This document shows positions 54,536 to 64,000 of a stretch of DNA of 64,000 bases, piece after piece. This stretch comes from Stachybotrys elegans (lineage: Eukaryota > Ascomycota > Sordariomycetes > Hypocreales > Stachybotryaceae). The DNA is taken from NCBI GenBank assembly GCA_020746835.1, contig JAGPNK010000014.1, forward strand, positions 62,001 to 126,000, given 5' to 3'. A program made the translations under genes and the position numbers. The notes below the pieces were generated by a model. The model was not told the DNA's origin and made no database searches. It worked only from the letters and a program-made list of their open reading frames with translations. How positions within the stretch are numbered: position 1 is the stretch's first letter; each line of letters begins with the position of its first letter.

Positions 54536-56264
54536 CAGGGTTACGTCTAACCTCGTGTTCACACTGGGCCTCTCGGTATAGGACATCTGTAGCTTGTCGT
54601 TCCACTTCTTGGCCTCGGAAAATGCGTCTAAACCCTGCTCAGCTCGGCGGCAGTGTGTGTGATGACCTACGGTCCTTATGTGTGATAGCATCGGGCGAGG
54701 CTGAGCACGGGCGTGCAAGGTGGTAATGAGCTCATTTATTGGTGATCTCGGCTTGCTGTACAGGAATCACATTGCTCCTAAGTCCATAAGAAGTTGTGGC
54801 TTATCGGAGCGTGTTCACAGGATGACCAGGTAGACATGTCGGGCGGATCACCACCTCCATCAAGTCTCCTTGTAAGGTCATTGCTGACGTCGAGAGTGCC
54901 GAGAGTTTGCCTGAGCTTCGGGAGGAATTCATAACCAAGTCTGCCTCGTCGGGTTTTATCTATTTCGATCAGTTACTAGTACCCGACTAGGAAGTGTTGA
55001 ACGTAAGTCATGCAAGTCGTAGCACCAGCATCGCCTCGTCGCATCGAGATACTTCAATACGGGCCTGCCAGATGAAGTGAGTCTGCCTAGTGCCTTTACC
55101 TACTTCAATATGACTATAACGTACCTTACTTCTCATCGCTGTGTTTGTCACGGCAGTGATAGCGTCGCTTCTTCGAGTCAACAGCATCTTGTTGGTTCAC
55201 CAACAAAGGCGCCAGCACCAATGAATCGGCAGTTCGAAGCACTGATGACGAGTCACAAACTAGGCTTTTTACTTTTTGCAATTATTCACGTCGTTTTATC
55301 GTTATTGCAACATCGATATTCTTTCCTCTGGCTTTGCGCGACGTAGACCAATGGTCACCCTTTTTTTGGCTTCCACAGTGGTGATCAGCATAGTTGGACA
55401 AGTAAGTCACCAGGTACCGTGACGAATTAGTGGCTGACCTAGGTAGTCTGCTTGGCTGTGTGGCCAGTGGAGCCTCGAGCATCATCGTTGGCACTTCAGC
55501 GCTCTGGTTATTGGTCTGGCGACAACGCTTGCGGTTTTCTCTATGGTGTTTCTATCGCTGATGAACAGAGTATGGTTGGAATTTTCATTTTCCTTGCCGC
55601 TATTACCTTCTTCCGCCTTTGGATAGCTTTGGAGTGGATGGTGGTCTTTTGGCGCCCATCATTCGTCCCATCATCATTCGTTCCACCAGGACCTCTTCGT
55701 GGATGGTGATCATTTGGCGCGACATGATTCGTCCATCATCAATGTTCCACCAGGACCTCTTCGACGGCAACCATATGGAGCAACGAGTCTTATAACGTCA
55801 TTACCATCTTCTTTATTGAAGTCATCTTCGCTATTCTTGTAGCATGTATTCTTGCTATTCACAACGATATGCTAAGATCTATTCATCTGGTTATATTAGG
55901 GGTACGTTGATCTTGCCTCCTGACCGAAACATTAGTTCTAATGATCTAGATGGTTTCACTTATAACAAGTCTCCATGATCTGTGCACGGAGTTATGGCTT
56001 ACATTTGCCCGGAGGGCAATTTTGATGGGTATATATAGCAGGCTTCTCACAGCAATTATGCAGTTGATCCTGGGACCACAAGTTGACGAAGATAATGTCG
56101 AGCTCACATAAATGCATGGCACTGTGTCTGCCTGATTGTTCCATTATGTCTGAGAACAACAGGACATTGATCATTTAGCGGGTTGGATTCTTTACCGGAG
56201 TGGCTTACATTACCAGTAGCATGAGATTCAACGTAAGGAAATATAGATCTAGCTTGACCCATTA
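54536..56264. other. Intergenic, no supported gene; local direct repeat
   Basis: Frames here have no protein features. A direct repeat of about 66 bp spacing (TTCCACCAGGACCTCTTCG at about 55680 and 55746, with similar flanks) marks a local duplication. Confidence 0.4.
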
Positions 56265-57442
56265 CTACCCGCTGATGATACCGAACTTGAGAAGCTCCGC
56301 ACGTGCTTCCACCGTAGTAGATTGGGGAATAAGTTGAATTGATCCGCCGTTGTGCTGCCATCGTAGGTTCCTGATTTGCGATTGAGTTGGATAGCACTGA
56401 CCACCAGCCTCCAGTTCAATTAGGCAAGAATATCTGTCTTGTGCAGAGCGTAGGTTCCAATCTGTTCCACGGGGGGCAGTCGTAAATTGAAATCCGCGTT
56501 GCTTGTACTTCTGAATTGCAGCCTCTGCTTTGCCTTTGAGAACCTGTGGAACGCGCCACGTGTATGCAGTCTTCTGCGCCGCGAGCGTGTAATACATATG
56601 AAATGCTATATGCTTGGTCAAATGCACTGCACGTGGCTGGCATAAAAAGAAAAGATGCTCCTAAAAATCGTGGAATATAATGGTTCGGCGATGGAGGGTT
56701 TTCGAGGGTCCAGGGAGCCCACAATCAGCTGTACCGGAACCGTCCTACCGCCCTTCCGCGCTGAACCATACAGCACTCTTGCTGCCATGGTAGACGGGTA
56801 GCCTTCTTCATATCGTGGCATAGTTGACACTAAGCCATTCGCATCAATGGCTATGGGCGAAATATCTCCCATCCATCCTATTGACCCATTTGAGCGAGTA
56901 TACCGGCCGATATTTCTCAAAGCTGGATATCTTATACGAACAGCGTCAACGACGGTCTGCTCTTGAGGAAGCCATGCTCGCTTCAGATGGTTCGCCTCGT
57001 GTGCAATTGAAATCATCTGTTTTGCTGTCAAGAATACACTTCCCCCTTGTAATTGTCGGGCCGCGCGTTGAAGGCATGATTCAAAGGTAACCCCAGAATG
57101 CTCCAAAGCGTCCTTCACGGCCATTACTGACGTGGGAATAGGGGGCACATAGATGTCCCAGTCGGATGTATTCACCGCTGACCCTGGGAGAAAGTAGGCT
57201 AAAGCACGAGAGCCAGAAACCGCTGCCCCGTGCTTCGCCATTACATCCATCAGATCATCAACATTGATGAAGGGCCCTGTAGTTTTGAGGTACTCAGAAG
57301 GTTGTATGCGCCATACTAGGATCTGCATAGAGTTGTATGTAGCAGATTTCAAAGATAAAACATCGGTAATCGGCAATAATCCAGCAATTTGTAAAATAAG
57401 CTCATTGGGCAACAGCTTAAAAAGTCCTTTAATTGTTGGCAT
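56265..57442 (-). pseudogene. F-box-like protein with nucleotidyltransferase-like fold, one frameshift
   Basis: The frame from the ATG at 57442 begins with an F-box-like helix set (LLPNELILQIAGLLPITDVL). VSGSRALAYFLPGSAVNTSD and WDIYVPPIP follow, resembling the GS...DxD signature of nucleotidyltransferase-like folds. VPVQLIVG and SFYASHVQC come next. It then stops at 56618 just after SHVQCI. The adjacent frame continues HMYYTLAAQKTAYTWRVPQV to the stop at 56265, which is what relatives have next, so a one-base loss near 56640 is likely. I know many anonymous fungal proteins of this type but no function. The promoter holds a perfect 17-bp inverted repeat at 57589. Confidence 0.5.
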
Positions 57443-57588
57443 TGTTCAGGTAAGTAGTAGGCGTACACTAGAGGTGTTTAAGAAAGGCTCGTTATTCAAG
57501 ATGTGTAGTAATAAATACAGTAGGCGAAACTATGGATATACATATGTACGGGACAAACAGTTTGTTTCTGTCTCGAGGGTCGGCTCAT

Positions 57589-57626
57589 GGGACAAGAAAT
57601 GGGACTTGGGTCCCATTTCTTGTCCC
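57589..57626. promoter_or_regulatory. Perfect 17-bp inverted repeat with TTGG loop
   Basis: Arms GGGACAAGAAATGGGAC (57589-57605) and GTCCCATTTCTTGTCCC (57610-57626) are exact reverse complements around a 4-nt loop. It lies 147 bp upstream of the F-box-like gene start and contains the TGGGAC word twice. Confidence 0.75.
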
Positions 57627-58215
57627 CCTAACGTCAGCATTCTGGAGGCCATGTCAATAGGGCAAAGTAGCACTGATAGATTCAGTCCTCTCTAAGGCGT
57701 GTAAAACGGATGCTTAGTGCGCTTTTGGTAAGCAAATTATTACAAAGAAGAGGTTACCAAGGCATATGATAATGACGACTCCAGACTCAGGTTTCGGCTG
57801 ACGGTGTTGACCGACCACCCGAAGATTGCTCCGACCGTCTCTCGGTAGCAAGTCACATGACCTCACCGAACCGATAGACCCACCGGGTCCCCGGTCCCGT
57901 CCCGTCCTCACCATTAGTCTCCGGTCCTTGCACAGGCCACTTGTGGGATCGATTTGAGGTCCAAGACCAAGAGCTATTCAAATACCTTCAAGATTACACT
58001 ATATCCCCCTTTCTTCCTCCTCATTTTGGAAATAGGAATGGAGAGAAAAGGTAAAAAGAAACAAAATCAGGAGTAAATCAATACACTCCACCCGACATGA
58101 CAAAACGGCTGCCTGGTATCATGGCAAGGCCCAATACATGGATTGGGTAATCCGACCATCATTTCAATTATAGCCAGAACGATCCTCATCCTTATCTACT
58201 TCATTTCCGCCCTTA
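57627..58215. other. Intergenic, no supported gene
   Basis: Between the F-box-like promoter and the 3' end of the small gene at 58216. No coding signal is seen. Confidence 0.5.
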
Positions 58216-58740
58216 CTAAGGACAGGGTTCTCTCTCGCCCATAGCCTCGTTGTTATCTTCCTTGCAGCTCTCAACGCTAGAGTTGTGATCGGAGACGGTC
58301 GTAGTATTCCTGCAGAACCGTTGTCTCCAGAGTTCCTGGGCTAATTTGAGATCATAGATTCGTTGCTGGGGATTTTGGTTGGAGAGCTTAGAAGCAGATT
58401 TGTTGAAGAGGAGCCAGCGCCGGAAAAAAGTCGAAAGCTTGCGCGAGAATGCGCGTCGAGATGACATCAAGCCCTTGGTATGCTGCATAGGACCCTGATC
58501 CTTTTGTCAAATACTAATAAGGCTTGCTAGAGAGGTTGCACTTACCTGGCATTTTTTTAACGCGTCTGCATCAATGTAGATGAGATAGATACCTCTGACT
58601 AACCAAATCATAAACTCGCTCTTCTGGAAATCACCAAGAAGGACGTTAGATAACTCGTGGGGACGGATGTTATGAGGGTCTTCTGTCCAGACAGATACGC
58701 TATAGTCCTGCCGCACAAATACTAGATCTTCATAGGTCAT
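58216..58740 (-). CDS. Small basic protein of unknown function, two exons
   Basis: Exon 1 is 58740-58546 and exon 2 is 58500-58216, with a 45-nt GTAAGT...AAAAG intron; the product is 159 residues. Exon 1 reads MTYEDLVFVRQDYSVSVWTE, then LLGDFQKSEFMIWLVRGIYL, compact and hydrophobic enough to fold. Exon 2 is basic and helical (SSRRAFSRKLSTFFRRWLLF, YDLKLAQELWRQRF) with an acidic end. No family is recognised. Frame preservation across a canonical small intron is the main support. Confidence 0.5.
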
Positions 58741-59971
58741 GATGCAGCTGTTTGAGTGAGATGGGCACTAAGATTGGTCGTTAGGCTTCTAAAGGGCTGG
58801 GTCAAAGGGTTGCGTTGTGGCTATAGGTGGGCATAGATGTATGCACCGCAAGGTTAGCTAAGTTTGGAATTTGTAGGCACATGATTGACATGTACGCAGC
58901 CGCCTAGGTGTTTTCAGGGGGGCAAGGCGGAAAATGCGCGCCGTACTGGCTACATGCAAGGCGTTTCGGTCAGCGTGCCGCGTGGGACGTTACGTAAGGA
59001 GCTTTTCATTGTCCCGAAAGGAGGAGAGTCCGAGTATATCTCGCGCCCTTAGATGCTGTTTATCGGGGATTCAGTTGCTGTCACCTGTAATACAACCTTT
59101 GTTTAGTTTCTGAAAGACGAGTGGCCGAGGAGCTCACACTCACCGTTACTTGTTTACAACGCCATCTCTGTTACCCTCACCTTTACACATAGCCACTTGA
59201 TTAGCTATCATTGCTCCTTTTGAGAATGCATAAGGGGCCGTCGCCGTACTATTCTTAGAACCAGAAGCCCGGAAGAGGAGGCAGTGAAGCTACAGGTAGC
59301 CTCGTGTTGGTTCCGTGGTTCCACATGGTTGAGCCAAGAGGTTGATCTCCGACACTGCCGTAACTGACAGAACTCCATTGCCGTACGTTTAGAATGTAAT
59401 CAGTGGCCATGACAGCCACAACACTGCCTCGAACGGCTCGGGTCCTTCGTGTCTTGCCATGACACAGTCGCCTCCACGCCATAGCAACACCGTTGTGGCG
59501 AATGTTTGCTTCGAGTTTCGGGTCGCTTGACTCACTCCGCCACAGTAGATGACTCGGATGTATACCATGTATACGAAGATCACAGCCCCAAGAGCCTGAT
59601 GAGCTATTCTGATTCTCAAGTACCCCCTCCGGCGTTGCCGAAGGTAACCACCGGTCCCCTTCAGACTCACAAGGCATACTGCTCTGCATGAGCCCTGCAC
59701 TCTTCATTGCGGCACATAGCAGCTGGATTGCACTGCCGCCGTCAGACCCTAGCACTGAATGGGATCCAGACGGGCAACTATTTTAAGCTGCAATGGATGT
59801 TGACTATAGAGTAGGCACAGCCTCTAAGCCATGGATGCGGCCATTATATATTGCCTGCCTCCTGCCTCATCTTCTTAGGTCTGAACTCAACCATCTCTAC
59901 ACTTTTTTGGCTGGCCTCATACCACTAGCATCCCATCCTCCATTCTCTTTTTATACGATTCTATCCTAAAT
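58741..59971. other. Intergenic, no supported gene
   Basis: A 166-codon minus frame (59755-59255) has no ATG until residue 17, no domain and repetitive polar composition; I do not support it. It includes the promoter of the Ulp1 gene, in which no TGGGAC cluster is seen. Confidence 0.4.
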
Positions 59972-61617
59972 ATGGATGATAATACCGAGCTGTCTTCCTC
60001 CCCTTCTTCAAAAGTTCGGAGCGAGATACAGCAAAAGCTCCGTTGTTCAGAATCAGAGCTTAATGCTCTAGTGGGTAAAGCACGCCCAAGTACGTGGGTA
60101 TATCTCAGCAGGTTTCTCCAAGATACCCGCCTTGATGGGGACACAGCTCGCAAACTCCTTAAAAGGTCAAGATTCCGTCCCGAAAGACGCAATCTCGCAT
60201 ACCTACTTTCTAAGGACATCGATTGGGTAGCCGAAAATTCAGAGGTATGGCTAGCTTGCTTGTTATTATCAACCTTAACTAAGTGTTGCAGACTGTATTC
60301 GTACCGGACTCGGCTGCATCAAGCCAACCATCTTCTCCCACCAAATCAATGGCAGAGGATGCCATATTATCACCTAACGTAGTTGATTCTTGCTGGACAA
60401 CAATTAACTTTAAACCCGATACTTCTCCAACACCCTCGGGGTCAAAGTTCGGCTTGGCCACCCTTCAGCATTACAGTGACTCGGAGACGAAACAGGGCAT
60501 AAAATCATCAGGTTCTCTAAAGCGAAAACGGGACGACACAAAATTGCAGACATTCTCCCATGGGCTTGGCGATGCTGTGCACTCTTCATCGACCGAACGA
60601 CAAAGACCCGCGACTACCGAACGTGCCAAACACAAATCGACCATTGTTCGACGATTTTATCCTAGCACCATGATAAATCCTGTTCATCACGGCACCGAAA
60701 TGAAAACGAAAATCCAAAAGAGTTCACCCGACTCGTACCTGGATGCTTCGGATGCCACGAGTATCAAGGGCAGACAGAAATTCGGTATTCCGGAGGACTC
60801 TCTCGCGATACTAGAAGACGATCAAGCTCAGTTGAACGATTATATCGTCAATCACACGATCGCGCTTATAGCTACGGTCGCCACAAAGCCTTTCCTGTCC
60901 ATTGATTCTATGACAGAGGATTTCCAAGTCAAACCTTCATTGGAAACGTCCGAATATGTCTTTGTGCCACTGCACCTTACTTTGAAGGAAGATAATGGTC
61001 ACTGGGCATTGGCTATTGTCAATGAAACTCGTCTTTCTGTCCAAGTCTACGATTCAATGCCATCGTTAGACCTGCAAGGTCAAATCGAACAGAAGTTGCG
61101 GAAGATATACAAGAAGCATTCTTGGCCAATCTACGAGCAGCTTATTTTCAGCTCTCCGATCATACAGCAGAACGGACATGACTGTGGTATCATGGTTTTG
61201 ATTGCGGCGTTGTATCGCGCTGCCGGGTTCGAGGTACCAGATAGAGCGGAGCATGCCCCGTGGCGTGCTATTCTGTTTGAGCTTCTCCGTTCCCGAAGGT
61301 CATACTCAATCAAGATCCCAGAGTCCTACAATGAGCTCGTCAAGCTTCTTAAAAAACTCTCATCCTCAACTCATTCCTTTTTAACAGGGAATCAAGGGGT
61401 AAAGCCACATTATGAAACATCCCAGCAGCCTAAAATTCCAGCCCTCAGAGTATTCCAGGTATTACGTCAAGCATTTGATACGCAGGAAATAGAAGCAGTC
61501 ATCAGAATCTCTCGAGTCATCGATTTTCTGGAAGGTGTGGGGAGGCGTGGAAGGAGAAACGATATCATGCTTACTGAGGCATTGATAGGAAAGATTGCTG
61601 AGGCGGAGGAATCATGA
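59972..61617 (+). CDS. Ulp1-type (C48) SUMO/ubiquitin-like protease
   Basis: Exons are 59972-60244 and 60292-61617 (47-nt intron, TTAACTAAG branch); 532 residues. The N-terminal 250 residues are Ser/Lys-rich linker with a helical start and a basic SLKRKRDD. The C-terminal catalytic region has HLTLKEDNGHWALAIVNETR (His ~328), QVYDSMPSL (Asp ~347), and IIQQNGHDCGIMVLIAALYR (Gln and nucleophile Cys ~388), in the order His-Asp-Gln-Cys of C48 peptidases. A basic RVIDFLEGVGRRGRRNDI tail follows. It probably cleaves SUMO or a SUMO-like conjugate. Such proteases are also common as accessory or transposon-captured genes in fungi, so this is not necessarily the housekeeping ULP1/ULP2. Confidence 0.8.
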
Positions 61618-63158
61618 AACGAGAAAAAGATGCGCAACGCACTAAGGTACTCTTGCTGAACTAAGCGCATCGCAGCGGACGAAAACTGGGAACAGTCAGA
61701 GAGCCTAGTTTAAGGACACCCTCAATTTCTTTCGTTTGCTCACTGCCGGCCAATAGTTCTTTGTTCTGTTCTGTTCTATTCCTACTCGGTTGTGGCCGCC
61801 AATGACTAAAGCAGCTATGCCCGGTTAGCAGGACCTGGCAGACAGCCGAAGCATCCCCAGAGAGACACCCCACTTCGCCCCATTGTTGAAATGAGGCCAG
61901 CTGTCCCCAGTGTTCCTGCCTTGTATCTATGGCTAAAGTGTATGTATGATCCTCTGTTGTAGAAGTTGCGAAATCTCTCCCAATGTTTCTTGGTTCCAGT
62001 ATGTTTCCTGCTGTGCCATTCATGTTTTCCTCTTCATATTGCAGCTCTGTCGGTGAATTTCACCATGCCTGGGTCTGTAGTACCTACAGTCTCCCCCCAG
62101 CCCTCGGCATAGTCTGTTTCCTTTCGTCCTGTTTCCCCCAGGATCTCTATGTGTGCTATGAATTGAAGCGACTGCGGTGATATGATAACCTCGTGCTGGG
62201 TTCCTATGTGGCTGTGTCGTGTGTTCCGTGAAGCTCGGCAGCAGCTGCATGGCCGACTCCTGGCCAAACCTCCCAACTTGCGATGCTCCATCCGGTCCGA
62301 ATTGCCGAATTACTGAGTATGAGAGCTCTCTCGTCGACGCTCGCATGCTATTGACGAATGTGTTGAAGGGGCACCAATCCTTCTTCACAAAGGGGGCGAC
62401 AGGGGACCAGACTGTCTGTGGCTGTAGTATTTTTGTGGCATCGATCGTAGCATGCCAGGTGGCTGGTGCTTTGTCGGCGAGAGAGGTGATACGGTTCTGT
62501 TCGACAGCTCGTCGTTATGGGACATTCCAATCTCTGTCGGGGCAACGAGAAAAATGCTCGTCTGTGACTGTGTATTTGGGGCGGTTGTTATGCAGATATT
62601 CGGGTTCCGTCGTCGCTCGTTGGATGTCTGTCGAGGGTTCGATCAGGCGACAGCTGCCGATTGATGCTTCGTGTGTGTGGCTTGCTCTTAAGGTGATGGG
62701 TCTTGTCCTGCCTGCAGCCGCAAAGGAGCTCCTGGGATACGACAATACTGGGGAAAGCATTGTGTTCCACAGAAGTCTTTACGACTGCAGGCAGACGTGT
62801 TGTGGTGGCTTTTTGTTGCTGTTTTCAAAAAATTTCGTTCTCGCTGGTGATGAAGTTTTTTTGCCAATAGTTCTTTGCCACAGGGTAAGTGTTCAAGCTG
62901 GATAAGGTGGGTGCTTACTAACATGCTTTAGATCATCTGTGGCTTGTGGTTGTGGCTTAAGGTGTGGAGACAATTGCCACTGATTGGAACGCGTCAGAAG
63001 CAATCATCCCAACCCCTTTAATTTTCCAACGTCTATGGAGAGCAACGAACAACACCATAACACTGGCAGGAGATTGCGCCCGGTCTTGTGCTATAGCTTT
63101 CGTTTTCATCTCGTCTTTAAGCATCCCATGCGACTCCCGACTCGACCACAGATGTGAA
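61618..63158. other. 1.5-kb stretch without a supported gene
   Basis: A minus frame from ATG 62023 to 61661 (TTEDHTYTLAIDTRQEHWGQ) and a plus frame 62219-62905 (Cys-rich, no domain) both have some length but overlap other open frames and show no family features. They may be decayed sequence or a long 5' region of the kinase gene. Confidence 0.4.
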
Positions 63159-64000
63159 ATGGCAGAGCAGCTACGTTCAAAGCTGATCGAAGAACACCCC
63201 ATCGGGAAGGGGCTCGACGCCTTTCGTGCCTCATTCAGCACGGTCTGCGAAGGCTTGGGTATTGCATGCGAACCAGATGCTGTAGCGCAGCTTGAAAAAG
63301 AAGGTTAGGGAGCAATGTGTCGTTCTGATACTCGTCTAACCGATATTTAGAGCTTCGGAACCTCACTCTGCCATTGCTCTTCGCTCTGCAGTCTTCCCGA
63401 GTGTCAGCCCTGCTCTCATCAAAGACAGGACGCGGCACCATCCGAAGCGACCTTCTCCGAACTATATCTGCCGCTGCGTCTGACGAATTTGACTTCGATC
63501 GCATCAAACCTCTCCTGAAACTTGCCCTTTGTGACAACTCGACCGATGCCCTCATTTGGGACTATGCCTACGATCTCTTCACTGAATCTACCCCACCTCC
63601 TCGACCGATCGCATCCTCTCTTCAGCAAACCCCATGGCTACATAACACGAGTAGCTTCGCGAATTCGTCCGAATACCGACAAGATGTGGACAGGGTCCTT
63701 AAAATGGAACTTGGCCCGTTATATGTTGGCATTCGTCGCTTTTACGAAGTGTTCTTCGAACGTGTGGAGGGTCTAGAAGCTGCATCAGCGGCTGTCTTTG
63801 AAAAGTGTACGGGAGGCAGTGAGCCGCTTTTCAACGAAGGCTGGAGCGGGTGGCCACAAAATGCCAACCAGGACGATGTGTTGAGCTGGTTTGCAGATCT
63901 TTGTGAGAAACTGGCTGCTTTCGCACAGGGCTTTGCGCCGAAGCCAGTGAATCAACGAAGGCCGGTGGCACAGCCTAACAAACCCATTCAAGGATCTACA
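63159..64000 (+). CDS. FunK1-type fungal protein kinase, N-terminal part (runs off window end)
   Basis: Exon 1 is 63159-63303 from ATG (MAEQLRSKLIEEHPIGKGLD); the intron is 63304-63350 (GTTAGG, CTAAC, TTTAG). Exon 2 is open from 63351 to base 64000. The visible ~264 residues match the region before the kinase lobes in FunK1 proteins: SSEYRQDVDRVLKMELGPLY, VGIRRFYEVFFERVEGLE, FNEGWSGWPQNANQDDVLSW and RRPVAQPNKPIQGST. The kinase motifs should follow outside the window. FunK1 kinases are expanded, often subtelomeric or strain-variable fungal kinases with poorly known roles. An upstream ATG at 63033 is in another frame. The call rests on the recognisable PNKPIQGST block. Confidence 0.7.

Noticed and set aside
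59255..59755. 166-codon minus frame upstream of the Ulp1 gene
   Set aside because: First ATG is internal, composition is not protein-like, and no domain or splice context supports it.
62219..62905. 228-codon plus frame before the FunK1 gene
   Set aside because: Cys/Ser-rich without a recognisable fold, overlapping several equally long frames; coding status cannot be supported.

Overview
This is nuclear DNA of a filamentous ascomycete (Pezizomycotina, most like Aspergillus/Penicillium; no species call is possible). Genes are split by 45-76 nt introns with GTRNGT donors, CTNAC/CTAAC-type branch sites and YAG acceptors. They sit on both strands without operons and are interrupted by eukaryotic transposon remains (Tad-type LINE, piggyBac-type, hAT, Helitron/PIF1, copia and gypsy scraps). 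All exon coordinates were worked out by hand from splice signals and reading-frame continuity.

Layout. 0-7.4 kb: end of an acidic/basic nuclear-looking protein, a Pcl-type cyclin, two small unknown proteins, then a gene-poor stretch. 8.0-9.7 kb: a four-exon bacterial-type (family I.5-like) lipase. 10.4-11.2 kb: a truncated, stop-riddled copy of the AKR1 palmitoyltransferase ankyrin region. 11.9-28.5 kb: a block of mostly intact accessory genes: ferric reductase, small membrane protein, DUF3723 protein, kinase-like protein, a large sirtuin fusion and a patatin-like phospholipase. DUF3723, ferric reductase and patatin-like genes together are the recurring cargo of the giant fungal Starship transposons. 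No Starship captain (DUF3435 tyrosine recombinase) is visible here, so the block may be an internal piece of one. 28.8-30.9 kb: an unknown ORF and a Zn2Cys6 regulator.

32-43 kb: a decaying metabolic neighbourhood. A phosducin-like fragment, a hAT 3' end, a broken MFS permease and a broken BAHD-type acyltransferase lie beside three intact enzymes (FAD-linked oxidase, alpha/beta hydrolase, short-chain dehydrogenase), with copia and gypsy relics between. 43.6-52.1 kb: a transposon nest: LINE 3' end, a piggyBac-type element with perfect 37-bp terminal inverted repeats, a second LINE end, a Helitron/PIF1 helicase, an ankyrin gene piece whose intron contains six 78-bp intron-like tandem units, and another helicase scrap. 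52.7-57.4 kb: frameshifted nucleoside-hydrolase-like and F-box-like genes. 58.2-64 kb: a small basic protein, a Ulp1-type SUMO protease, and the start of a FunK1-type fungal protein kinase running off the window.

Two signals cut across the annotation. Words of the TCCCA...TGGGA / TTGGGCC type, often palindromic, crowd the upstream regions of many of the accessory genes but not the metabolic enzymes. The 78-bp array carries a splice donor, branch site and acceptor in every unit.
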